DNA from: JAJYVT01 sp036796435
Lineage (GTDB): Bacteria > Actinomycetota > Acidimicrobiia > Acidimicrobiales > RAAP-2
Direction: 5' to 3'
DNA length: 55,041 bases
NCBI GenBank assembly: GCA_036796435.1
Contig: DAIRCY010000005.1
Span: forward strand, 1 to 55,041
Below, in pieces: positions 16,437-23,809 of the stretch. The position numbers were made by a program, and so were the translations under genes. Below the pieces are notes generated by a model. It worked only from the letters and a program-made list of their open reading frames with translations, did not search any database and was not told the origin of the DNA. Every line of letters starts with the position of its first letter. The first letter of the stretch is position 1.

Positions 16437-18299
16437 TCACAGATACGGTCTCACGTTGAGGCGGCGACGCTCGTAGTCCGAACGAGCCGCCGAAACCGCG
16501 GGGTCGTCGGACACCTCGGCAACCGGCACGTCCCACCACGCGTCGCTCGGTGCCTGCACCGACGAATCGGTCTCTACGAGAATGACGGTGCTGGTGTCGG
16601 ATTTTCGGGCGTGCTCAAGACAGAACGAGAGCTCCTCCAGGTCCGCTGCGCGGGCGGTGTCGACGCCGAAGCTTGCGGCGTTCGCCAGCAGGTCAATAGG
16701 TGGCCGCTCCCCGTCCAGCTCCCCCGATGTCGTGCGCATCCGGTACTGGGTGCCCCACCCACCGGAGCCGATCGAGCGCGAGAGGGAGCCGATCGAGCGG
16801 AACCCCGAGTTGTCGATCAGAAGCACAATGAGCTTCTGGCGCTCTTGGACCGCAGTGGCGAGCTCCTGCGCCATCATGAGGTAGGACCCGTCTCCCACGA
16901 GGACGTAAACGTCTCGCTTCGGATCCGCCATGCGCACGCCTAGTCCTCCCGCGATCTCGTAGCCCATGCAGGAGTAGCCGTACTCGACGTGATACTGCTT
17001 GGGGTCACGCGGTCGGAAGAAGCGATGCAGCTCGCCGGGGAGGCTACCGGCTGCGGCGACCACCACATCGGAAGGCCCACAATGTTCTTCGAGCGCTCCG
17101 ATGACCTCGAGCTGGCTGGGGACCGCCGCGGGCGGGCGCCTGTGGCACAGCTTGTCGGCGGTTCGCCCCCAGTCCAAGATTGCGCGCTCGATGCGGGACC
17201 GGTGCTCCCCGCTGACGCGATAGTTGACCAGCTCGCCGTGGAGTGCGATGAGCGCTTCGCGTGCATCGGCGACGAGCGGGACGCCGGAGAGCTTGACCGC
17301 GTCCTCAGGCGCGATGTTCACAGAGAGGAAGCGCACCTGCGGGGAGGCAAAAAGGGAATGCGACGAGGTGGTGAAGTCCGTCCACCGGGTGCCCACCCCG
17401 ATCACGACGTCGGCGTTGCGGGCGATCCCGTTCGCGGCATCGGTGCCCGTCGCGCCGATCCCGCCGAGCGACAGCGGGTGCCCGAAGGGAAGCGACCCCT
17501 TGCCGGCCTGGGTCTCCGCGACGGGCATACCCGTCGCCCCCCCCAGCGCGCTAAGGGCGTCGTTGGCGCCCGAGTAGATCGTCCCCCCCCCCGCCACGAC
17601 GAGCGGCCGCTCGGCGCCCCGGAGAAGGTCGGCCGCCGCGCGCAGCTGCGAGGGCTCCGGAGGCGTCCGCCGGACGTGCCAAACCCGCCTGCGGAACAGC
17701 TCGTCGGGGAAGTCAAATGCCTCGGCTTGGACGTCTTGGGGAAGGGCGATCGTCACGGCACCCGTGCGGGAAGGGTCGGTCAACGCAGCCGCCGCCGTCA
17801 GTAGCACCGACGCGAGCTGCTCAGGGCGGGTCACCCGGGCCCAGAACACCGAGACCGGACGAAGACAGTCGTTCACCGAGACGTCCGCCTGGCTCGGGTG
17901 CTCGAGCTCCTGGAGCACCGGCGCGGGTCCCCCCGCCGCGAAGACGTCCCCGGGCAGGAGAAGAACCGGCAGGCGGTTGATGGTGGCGCCCGCAGCTCCC
18001 GTCACGAGATTGGTCGCCCCCGGGCCGACCGAGGTCGTGCAGGCGAGCGTCGACAGGCGATCGGACATCCGCGCGTAGGCCGCTGCCGTATGCACCATCG
18101 CCTGTTCGTTACGCGCGAGGTAGTAGCGGAGCTCCCGCGGGTGCTGGCGGAGCGCCTCGCCGAGGCCGGCGAGGTTGCCGTGCCCGAAGATCCCAGCGCA
18201 GCCCGCCACCAGCCGGCGCTCCACTCCATCACGCTCGGTGTACTGGACGGCGAGGAATCGCACGAGCGCGTCGGCGACCGTCGTGCGGACCCGGGTCAC
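16437..18299 (-). CDS. iolD: 3D-(3,5/4)-trihydroxycyclohexane-1,2-dione hydrolase
   Basis: A 620-residue ThDP enzyme that opens the cyclohexane ring in inositol catabolism, giving 5-deoxy-glucuronate. TVADALVRFLAVQY begins the family N-terminus. ARNEQAMVHTAAAYA carries the catalytic Glu, the central region is the Rossmann-like domain, and VLVGDGSYLMMAQE with the later DNSGF supplies the GDG-N Mg/ThDP motif. The GTG start overlaps the iolB stop (GTGA), so translation is coupled. A 25-codon longer ATG frame exists inside iolB but is unlikely. Ring opening makes this the committing step of the block. Confidence 0.92.
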   Translation of the reverse strand: MTRVRTTVADALVRFLAVQYTERDGVERRLVAGCAGIFGHGNLAGLGEALRQHPRELRYYLARNEQAMVHTAAAYARMSDRLSTLACTTSVGPGATNLVTGAAGATINRLPVLLLPGDVFAAGGPAPVLQELEHPSQADVSVNDCLRPVSVFWARVTRPEQLASVLLTAAAALTDPSRTGAVTIALPQDVQAEAFDFPDELFRRRVWHVRRTPPEPSQLRAAADLLRGAERPLVVAGGGTIYSGANDALSALGGATGMPVAETQAGKGSLPFGHPLSLGGIGATGTDAANGIARNADVVIGVGTRWTDFTTSSHSLFASPQVRFLSVNIAPEDAVKLSGVPLVADAREALIALHGELVNYRVSGEHRSRIERAILDWGRTADKLCHRRPPAAVPSQLEVIGALEEHCGPSDVVVAAAGSLPGELHRFFRPRDPKQYHVEYGYSCMGYEIAGGLGVRMADPKRDVYVLVGDGSYLMMAQELATAVQERQKLIVLLIDNSGFRSIGSLSRSIGSGGWGTQYRMRTTSGELDGERPPIDLLANAASFGVDTARAADLEELSFCLEHARKSDTSTVILVETDSSVQAPSDAWWDVPVAEVSDDPAVSAARSDYERRRLNVRPYL

Positions 18300-19216
18300 G
18301 GGGCGGCCCTCTCGAGGCGCGACTCCGGCCCACAGTAGAGGGGGACCCTCGGGTCGTGGGACTGGTGCGCCCACGTTGTCCGCACCCAGGTGTGCCGGGG
18401 GTCATCGCAGAAAGCCATCGAGCGCTCGTCTGCGGGGCCCGCGAGGACGTTCAGGTAGTACATGTCGTACCCCGGGGCCGCCGCCGAGGGACCGTGATAG
18501 CCCCGCGGAACGAGCACGACGTCACCTTCCTGCACCATCGCGCAGAACGGGGTCTCGTCGTCGGTGTAGACGGTCTGCAGGCCAAAAGGTGCCCCGCGGG
18601 GGGGCGGCGTCCCGCCGTAGCCCTCGTGTGCTCGCCGGAACTGGAAGTAGTAGATCTCCTCGAGCTTCGCTTCGCCCGGTCGCTCCTCATCGTGCTTATG
18701 AGGCGGGTATGAAGACCAGTTGCCCGACGGGGTGAGCACCTCCACCGCCATGAGCTTCTCGGCGGGAAAGGCGTCGGGTGCCAAGAAATTGTTGACTTGG
18801 CGCGTCGACCGGCCCGCGCCGCGGACTTCCACCGGAACTTCCTCCGCCCGACCGTAGGCCGGTGGGCGTCCTCGACGGGCACGCGCGCTCGCGATGGCCA
18901 CCGTCCCGCCTCCATCGCTTCGGAGCTCGTAGGCCGTACCCGGCGGGAGGTACGCGAAGTCAGTGACCCCCGCAAAAACGCTCGAGCGCCCGTGCAGGGG
19001 GAAGGAAAATGTCTCCCCAATGACCACGAAGGAGCCGGAGAGGGGCACGACGGCTACCTCCTCCCCTCCCGACTGGTAGCCGCGGCTCGAGCTGGCCCCG
19101 AGCGCCGCCACCCGGAGCCCGCAGTACTCCCAGCCCGCTGCTTCAGGCGTGAGGTGAAGCGCCTCTCCGTCGGCGCAAGGTCCGCCGGACGCGAGCTTCA
19201 GCGACGGTGCGGTCAC
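18296..19216 (-). CDS. iolB: 5-deoxy-glucuronate isomerase
   Basis: A 306-residue bicupin that isomerises 5-deoxy-glucuronate to 2-deoxy-5-keto-gluconate. LTPEAAGWEYCGL opens the fold; SYPPHKHDEE and KLEEIYYFQF give the His/His/Glu metal set; VPRGYHGP and YDMYYLNVLAG are C-terminal family motifs. The GTG start overlaps the previous gene's stop (GTGA). The longer upstream open frame is a Cys/Arg-rich overlap artefact. Confidence 0.92.
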   Translation of the reverse strand: MTAPSLKLASGGPCADGEALHLTPEAAGWEYCGLRVAALGASSSRGYQSGGEEVAVVPLSGSFVVIGETFSFPLHGRSSVFAGVTDFAYLPPGTAYELRSDGGGTVAIASARARRGRPPAYGRAEEVPVEVRGAGRSTRQVNNFLAPDAFPAEKLMAVEVLTPSGNWSSYPPHKHDEERPGEAKLEEIYYFQFRRAHEGYGGTPPPRGAPFGLQTVYTDDETPFCAMVQEGDVVLVPRGYHGPSAAAPGYDMYYLNVLAGPADERSMAFCDDPRHTWVRTTWAHQSHDPRVPLYCGPESRLERAAP

Positions 19217-20199
19217 GACGCAGCACCGACAGGCGAGGCACCCGTCGCCGATGCGACAGTCGGGGCACGCACAGGCTCCTCGCGGCCGTCGGGGCTGCGG
19301 GCTGCAATCGCCTCTGCAAGCAGCGAGGCTGCCCGGTCGACAGCTCCCGCGACGTCTCCATCGGGAGGGTAGAGGAGCCGGCGTCCCGCCACGATTCCTT
19401 GGACATTGCCGATGGCGAGCGCCGACCGCCACTGGTCATCGGCCGCCTCCCCGTTGGACGGCACGTCGCCGCCCAAGATGACCGCAGGGAGCGTGGTCAC
19501 CGCCATCACTGTCACCATCTTCGAGACGACGGGCACCTTCAGCCACGTGTAGGCAGAGGTAGAGCCAAGCCCGGACGCGACGGCGATCGCACGGGCGACC
19601 CGGTCGGGCTCGTTGACCAGGCGCAGCGACCCTTCAGACCGCTCGACCGCGAGGGGCTCAACCATCGCCATCAGCTCGTGTGCCGCCAATGAGGTTACGG
19701 CCTGTCCGCAGGACTCGAGGGTCCTCGCCGTCGCATGGTCCTCGTCGCCGATACGGCAGAGCATCTTCCCGCCGTCGAAGCCGTGTGACACGATGCCTTC
19801 GACCGTGCAGCCGGTGAACCGGTCGTCCAGCTCGAAGACGGAGTGCTGCAAGCCACCGCGGTTCATCGAACCGATCGCCACCCGCTCTTCGAGCGCTCCG
19901 AGCAAGAGCAGGTCCTCCAGCACATCGGCGGTGCCGAGCACGCCATCAACGCCCGGCCGCTCCAGCGCGATTAGGAGCCGGCGGAGCAACTGGCGTCGAT
20001 TCGCCATCGCAGTCGGGTCGTCGCCCACCCCGAGTTGGCCCCGGGCCGTGTGATCTGCAGCCAGAAGGAACAGGCCCCCGCCCTCGGCCAACAGCGGCCG
20101 CCGCTGGCGCTCCCCGGCGGCACGGAGGATCGCCCGGGATGTGCGCGCCCGAGTGCGAATCAAGTGGGCATACGTCCGGTCGTCCAGCTTGTCAACCAC
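19213..20199 (-). CDS. Cgl0158-family beta/alpha-barrel aldolase-like protein of iol clusters
   Basis: A 328-residue TIM-barrel protein of the type found beside iolC in Corynebacterium and other actinobacterial inositol clusters. It resembles the C-terminal (DUF2090) half of long IolC proteins and is thought to act as the 2-deoxy-5-keto-gluconate-6-phosphate aldolase. LFLLAADHTARGQLG holds conserved Asp-His; TWLKVPVV near residue 225 carries a Lys suited to a Schiff base; VILGGDVP lies in a later strand. The GTG start overlaps iolC by 8 bp. Function is by context and family, not proven. Confidence 0.75.
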   Translation of the reverse strand: MVDKLDDRTYAHLIRTRARTSRAILRAAGERQRRPLLAEGGGLFLLAADHTARGQLGVGDDPTAMANRRQLLRRLLIALERPGVDGVLGTADVLEDLLLLGALEERVAIGSMNRGGLQHSVFELDDRFTGCTVEGIVSHGFDGGKMLCRIGDEDHATARTLESCGQAVTSLAAHELMAMVEPLAVERSEGSLRLVNEPDRVARAIAVASGLGSTSAYTWLKVPVVSKMVTVMAVTTLPAVILGGDVPSNGEAADDQWRSALAIGNVQGIVAGRRLLYPPDGDVAGAVDRAASLLAEAIAARSPDGREEPVRAPTVASATGASPVGAAS

Positions 20200-21223
20200 G
20201 GTCCGACCGCTCCAAGAGCTCCTCAATCTCTTCGATGGTGGGCATGGCGTCGGCGCACGCGAGCCGTGATGCGACGATCGCCCCGGCTGCATTCGCGAAG
20301 GCGATCGCGGACTCGAGCTCCCACCCGCACAAGAGCGCGTGGCAGAGGGCGCCCCCGAAACCGTCGCCGGCCCCGAGGCCGTTCAGCACCTCGACAGGGA
20401 TCGAGCCGACGTGCGCAGTCGCAGAAGCCGTCTTCGCGAAGACGCCGTTCCCCCCCATCTTGACGATGGCGATCTCAGGCCCCAGGTCCAACAGCACCGC
20501 CGCCGCCGCCTCAGGATCGCGAGTCCCCGTCACGATCTCCACCTCGTCCTGGTTGCCGACGATGACCGTAGCGTGCTCCAGCAGCGCGCGACTCCACTGC
20601 TTAGCCTCGGCGGCCTCCCGCCAGAACTGGGGCCGGTAGTCGAGGTCGTGGATGACTAGTCCTCGACGCCTGCGCTCCCGCACGATATCGAGGACGGTGC
20701 TGCGACTCGGCTCGGCGCACAGTGCAGTGCCCGACGTCCAGATGATCGGCACCTCGAGGATCTCGGCGACCGGAAGCTCTGTCGTCTGGATCGTAAGGTC
20801 GGGCGCCAGGGGGTCCCTATAGAAGAGAATCGGGAAGTAGTCCGGCGGGTGGACCTCGCAGAAGGTGATCGGCGTGCGCAGCGTGGGATGGGTGCCCACC
20901 CAGCGCGTGTCGACACCGAAGCGCTCCAGCGCTCTGCGGGCGAAGACCCCGAAGCCGTCGTCGCCGACCTTGGTCACGACGGCGCACCGGTGCCCGAGCC
21001 GCGCGGCGGCAACAGCCACGTTGGTAGTGGTGCCGCCGAGGAACTTGGCGAAGCTCGTCACGTCCGCGAGGTCCACCCCGATCTGCTGTGGATACAGATC
21101 CACGCCGATTCGTCCGATCGTCACGAGCTCGAGGCCGCTCGACTTCCCGTTCGAGCCCGACCAGGCGGACGGCGTCCTCACGATGGCCCCATGGCGCCGA
21201 CTCCCGTCTGAGCCCACGAACAC
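20192..21223 (-). CDS. iolC: 5-dehydro-2-deoxygluconokinase
   Basis: A PfkB-family kinase of about 343 residues that phosphorylates 2-deoxy-5-keto-gluconate. KFLGGTTTNVAVAAARLG is the N-terminal PfkB signature, LDYRPQFW and VGNQDEVEIVTG mid-protein motifs match IolC, and NGLGAGDGFGGALCH contains the catalytic Asp and anion hole. The first GTG is followed by an unusual 30-residue leader before LVTIGRIGVDL; the GTG at codon 15 is an alternative start. First gene of the iol operon, divergent from the GntR gene with only about 100 bp between. Confidence 0.9.
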   Translation of the reverse strand: MFVGSDGSRRHGAIVRTPSAWSGSNGKSSGLELVTIGRIGVDLYPQQIGVDLADVTSFAKFLGGTTTNVAVAAARLGHRCAVVTKVGDDGFGVFARRALERFGVDTRWVGTHPTLRTPITFCEVHPPDYFPILFYRDPLAPDLTIQTTELPVAEILEVPIIWTSGTALCAEPSRSTVLDIVRERRRRGLVIHDLDYRPQFWREAAEAKQWSRALLEHATVIVGNQDEVEIVTGTRDPEAAAAVLLDLGPEIAIVKMGGNGVFAKTASATAHVGSIPVEVLNGLGAGDGFGGALCHALLCGWELESAIAFANAAGAIVASRLACADAMPTIEEIEELLERSDRG

Positions 21224-21246
21224 AGGCTCGCAGTGCGGGCGGCTTT

Positions 21247-21256
21247 TGTCAAGACA
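21247..21256. promoter_or_regulatory. Candidate GntR operator, perfect palindrome (site 1)
   Basis: TGTCAAGACA between iolC and the regulator gene. The half-sites TGTC/GACA resemble HutC/DasR-type operators (GTC-TA-GAC core). On the minus strand the right half reads TTGACA. No good -10 for iolC follows at the normal distance. Confidence 0.5.
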
Positions 21257-21266
21257 TCCTCACTCA

Positions 21267-21285
21267 ATGACCGATGGGCCGTCAT
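21267..21285. promoter_or_regulatory. Second inverted repeat in the iolC/gntR region
   Basis: ATGAC-9 nt-GTCAT, with additional inner G/C symmetry, ends at the extended -10 of the regulator gene. It could be an autoregulatory site. Not found elsewhere in the window. Confidence 0.35.
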
Positions 21286-21293
21286 GTCATAAT
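21285..21293 (+). promoter_or_regulatory. Extended -10 promoter for the GntR regulator
   Basis: TGTCATAAT, with TG one base before CATAAT, sits 34 nt before the preferred ATG. No clear -35, as usual for extended -10 promoters. Confidence 0.4.
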
Positions 21294-21327
21294 GTGCACA
21301 TCTAACGGCCCACAGTTCGGGAGCGAA

Positions 21328-22074
21328 ATGCAGTCACGATCAAGCACCGGCCATCGCCTCGACCGCTTCAGCCCGGTTCCGCTCTATTACCAAATTGCGC
21401 GCCAGCTGCAAGAGGACATCGAGGCGGGCGTCATCCAGCCGGGCAACAGGCTCGACAACGAAGTCGAGCTGGCCGAGAAGCTGCTGGTCAGTCGGCCGAC
21501 GGTGCGCCAGGCCATCCGGGTGCTCGTCGACCAGGGTCTGCTCGTGCGCCGGCGCGGGGTCGGGACGATCGTGGTGCCGAGGGCGGTGCGCCGCCCGATC
21601 GCCCTGAGCAGCCTTTACGACGACCTGGCCCACGCGCAACGCAAACCGACCACGAAGGTACTCCGCCTCGCAGAGGAGCCGCCGCCGCCGGAGGTGGCCG
21701 CCCGCCTCGTCCTGGACGACGGATCCCCAGCCATCGTGATCGACCGGATACGCTTCGCCGAGGACGAGCCCATCTCGCTCATGCGCAACTACATCCCGAA
21801 GGGCCTCGTCGACCTCGATGCCGAGCGCCTGTCGGACACCGGGCTGTACGAGACGCTCCGCGCAAGCGGAATCTCGCCGCGGGTGGCGGAGCAGACGATC
21901 GGGGCACGCCAGGCGAGCGCCCGCGAGGCGCGGCTGCTCGAGGTTGCCGCTCGGGAGGCCGTGCTCACGATGACGCGTGTGGCGTTCGACGACTCCGGAC
22001 GGGCAATCGAGTACGGCTCGCACATCTATCCCGGGTCGCGTTACTCCTTCCAGATGAGCCTCGTCGCCCAATAG
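21328..22074 (+). CDS. GntR-family (HutC/UTRA) transcriptional regulator of the cyclitol block
   Basis: A 248-residue repressor-type protein. The winged helix lies at roughly residues 15-80 (PLYYQIARQLQEDI, NEVELAEKLLVSRPTVRQAIRVL). A C-terminal UTRA effector domain with RIRFAEDEPISLMRNYIP and YGSHIYPGSRYSFQ would bind the sugar or sugar-phosphate inducer. I chose the ATG with GGGAGCG upstream; an earlier GTG adds 18 residues. It is the only plus-strand gene within the block and diverges from iolC, the usual place for a local regulator. Its likely operator is TGTC-NN-GACA. Confidence 0.88.
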   Translation: MQSRSSTGHRLDRFSPVPLYYQIARQLQEDIEAGVIQPGNRLDNEVELAEKLLVSRPTVRQAIRVLVDQGLLVRRRGVGTIVVPRAVRRPIALSSLYDDLAHAQRKPTTKVLRLAEEPPPPEVAARLVLDDGSPAIVIDRIRFAEDEPISLMRNYIPKGLVDLDAERLSDTGLYETLRASGISPRVAEQTIGARQASAREARLLEVAAREAVLTMTRVAFDDSGRAIEYGSHIYPGSRYSFQMSLVAQ

Positions 22075-22122
22075 CGACCGCGTCCCGAGCCATCGGCGCT
22101 GGACAGGCCTGACGTGCCTGAC

Positions 22123-22138
22123 GTGCACCGGGCTGCAC
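22123..22138. terminator. Possible bidirectional terminator hairpin
   Basis: GTGCA-6 nt-TGCAC between the convergent stops of the regulator and the binding-protein gene. It is short, with no T-tract. Confidence 0.25.
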
Positions 22139-22143
22139 CAGTC

Positions 22144-23604
22144 TCAGGCTGTCACGAGCCCGGACGATCCAATGGCGTGTGTGAGGCACGACTGGAACTC
22201 CTGCGATGCCGTCGCCACTGACATGCCGCTCGCCTCGATGTCACCGGTGATCTGGCCCACGCACGTAGCGTACGAGAGATAATTGTACGATGGCGAGAAC
22301 TTGGCGTACTTCAGCCACGGACCTTCTGCTCTGTTGAAGTAGGGGACGTGGCTCACGTATGTGTGGTTCGTGGCGAGGTCCGTCTGGGGGGGCCCCTCAC
22401 TCGTCCAGAGCATGTGGAGCAGGTTGAAGTGAGGGCTCTCCGCGAGCTCGAGCAGCTCAGCGGCGAGCTTGCGGTGCTTAGACGCGCAGGTCATCACGAA
22501 GGTGGACCCCGTCGCCTGGGTGGCATAGCCCGGAGCCTGTCCGTGCTCCGTCGGCAAGGTGGCAACCTTGTAGGCAGAGAGCGCGGTCGGCGAGGGATCT
22601 GGGCCGCCTGGCACCCACCAGCCGGCGTCCCAGTTCCCGACGAAGGCGATGGCGACTCCCTGCTTGGGCATGAGTGTCCCGTCGACGGTGGCTGTCGCCG
22701 TCGGGTTCGAGAGCAGCGACGCCGAGGGCCCGAGGCCGGACGAAAAGACGGTGTGATAGAAGCTAAACACCGCGTTCAAACCCTTGCTCTTGGCGACCCA
22801 CTTGAGCCCCTTGGTGATCGGACTCTTGGTGCCCTGCAGGAGTGGAAGGAAGTTTTCCCGGGTTACCTGTGTGTAGAGGTCATTACCGGCATACATCCAC
22901 AGCGGGATCGTGTTCTTCACCTTGCTCTGGATGGTCTTGGCCGCTGAAAGCACTGTCGCCCACGACTTCGGCTGCCACGGAACAGGGAGCCCCGCCTGTT
23001 TGAACTGATTCACGTTGTAGTAGATGCCGAAGTCGTTCACCCCAGAGACCATCTGGTACACGCCGGGCCCGGGCACGCCGCCGAGTCGCACGGGCTTGGG
23101 AAAGTACTTCCAGTACTTCCACTTTGCGAGGTACTGGTTCAATGGAGCGATCTGCTTGGCCTCCATCTGCGCACCGACCTGGGTCGTCCACTCATGGATC
23201 AGGTCGGGGGCAGTCGACGAAGAGCGGAGCATGAGATCGATCTTCTGGATGAAGCTGGACTGGGAGCCGCCAATCGGAATGAGCTTAACGGTGACACCGC
23301 GGTGTTCCTGCTGGAACTTGCGCTTCAAGTTGCCAAACCACTCCGTGGCGAACTTACCTGTTGTGAACTCCTGGTCCGAGCTGTAAGCGAACGAGACCGT
23401 CGCGTGGCCGCGGACCGAACCTGTGGCACCTTGGCCGCCGCAGTCCTTGGACGCCGAGATGCGGCGATGGTGGCTGGCGGCGACGGCCGCAGTTGACCAG
23501 GCGACGATGCCGGTGCACACCAGGACGAGCGCCGAGGCGCCGGCCAGTGCGCCCCAGACCCTCTTGGATGTCCGCAGCTTCACGATGCCCCCCTTACTTG
23601 TCAC
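22144..23604 (-). CDS. Sugar ABC transporter substrate-binding protein (copy 1)
   Basis: A 486-residue family 1 extracellular solute-binding protein. The N-terminus has a basic region, a hydrophobic stretch (about 17-43) and an Ala-rich AAVAAS cleavage site. The mature part begins with a Cys-Gly-rich GATGSVRGHATVSFAYSS, then EWFGNLKRKFQQEH and VTVKLIPIGG. It is strikingly similar over its whole length to copy 2 at 26055-27476 (shared PGYAT, GSTFVMTC and HFNLLHMLW blocks). It is transcribed alone from its own promoter, unlike copy 2. Ligand unknown; context says cyclitol or sugar. Confidence 0.88.
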   Translation of the reverse strand: MTSKGGIVKLRTSKRVWGALAGASALVLVCTGIVAWSTAAVAASHHRRISASKDCGGQGATGSVRGHATVSFAYSSDQEFTTGKFATEWFGNLKRKFQQEHRGVTVKLIPIGGSQSSFIQKIDLMLRSSSTAPDLIHEWTTQVGAQMEAKQIAPLNQYLAKWKYWKYFPKPVRLGGVPGPGVYQMVSGVNDFGIYYNVNQFKQAGLPVPWQPKSWATVLSAAKTIQSKVKNTIPLWMYAGNDLYTQVTRENFLPLLQGTKSPITKGLKWVAKSKGLNAVFSFYHTVFSSGLGPSASLLSNPTATATVDGTLMPKQGVAIAFVGNWDAGWWVPGGPDPSPTALSAYKVATLPTEHGQAPGYATQATGSTFVMTCASKHRKLAAELLELAESPHFNLLHMLWTSEGPPQTDLATNHTYVSHVPYFNRAEGPWLKYAKFSPSYNYLSYATCVGQITGDIEASGMSVATASQEFQSCLTHAIGSSGLVTA

Positions 23605-23693
23605 CCGTTAGCGGCCGGGAAACCCGCGGCAGCTATAGGCGTGTAGGTCCTCCAGCCGCGCGGCACCCGGGTGTCATCAGGGCCTCTTGGCGT

Positions 23694-23711
23694 CCGAGGT
23701 CGGGACCTCGG
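23694..23711. repeat. Perfect inverted repeat in the copy 1 leader
   Basis: CCGAGGTC-GG-GACCTCGG, about 90 bp upstream of the copy 1 start and 100 bp past the amidohydrolase stop. It may be an mRNA hairpin in the leader, a terminator for the upstream operon, or a protein site. Confidence 0.4.
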
Positions 23712-23769
23712 AGCCGGAGGTCACCACAGGCGGTCACACCGGACCGAGACCAGATGTCGCACGGCCACT

Positions 23770-23799
23770 AGCATACGCCCTAGTTGGTCCTTATGCCAA
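23770..23799 (-). promoter_or_regulatory. Promoter of substrate-binding protein copy 1
   Basis: On the minus strand TTGGCA (23794-23799), 18-bp spacer, TATGCT (23770-23775). It implies a leader of about 160 nt. Confidence 0.5.
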
Positions 23800-23803
23800 G
23801 ACA
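23794..23803. promoter_or_regulatory. Candidate GntR operator overlapping the -35 (site 2)
   Basis: TGCCAAGACA, one mismatch from the perfect palindrome near iolC, covering the -35 of the copy 1 promoter. Confidence 0.4.
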
Positions 23804-23809
23804 TCTTTC

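Noticed and set aside
23694..23711. Inverted repeat as a riboswitch
   Set aside because: It is a single 8-bp stem with a 2-nt loop and no conserved aptamer sequence recognised; annotated only as a repeat.
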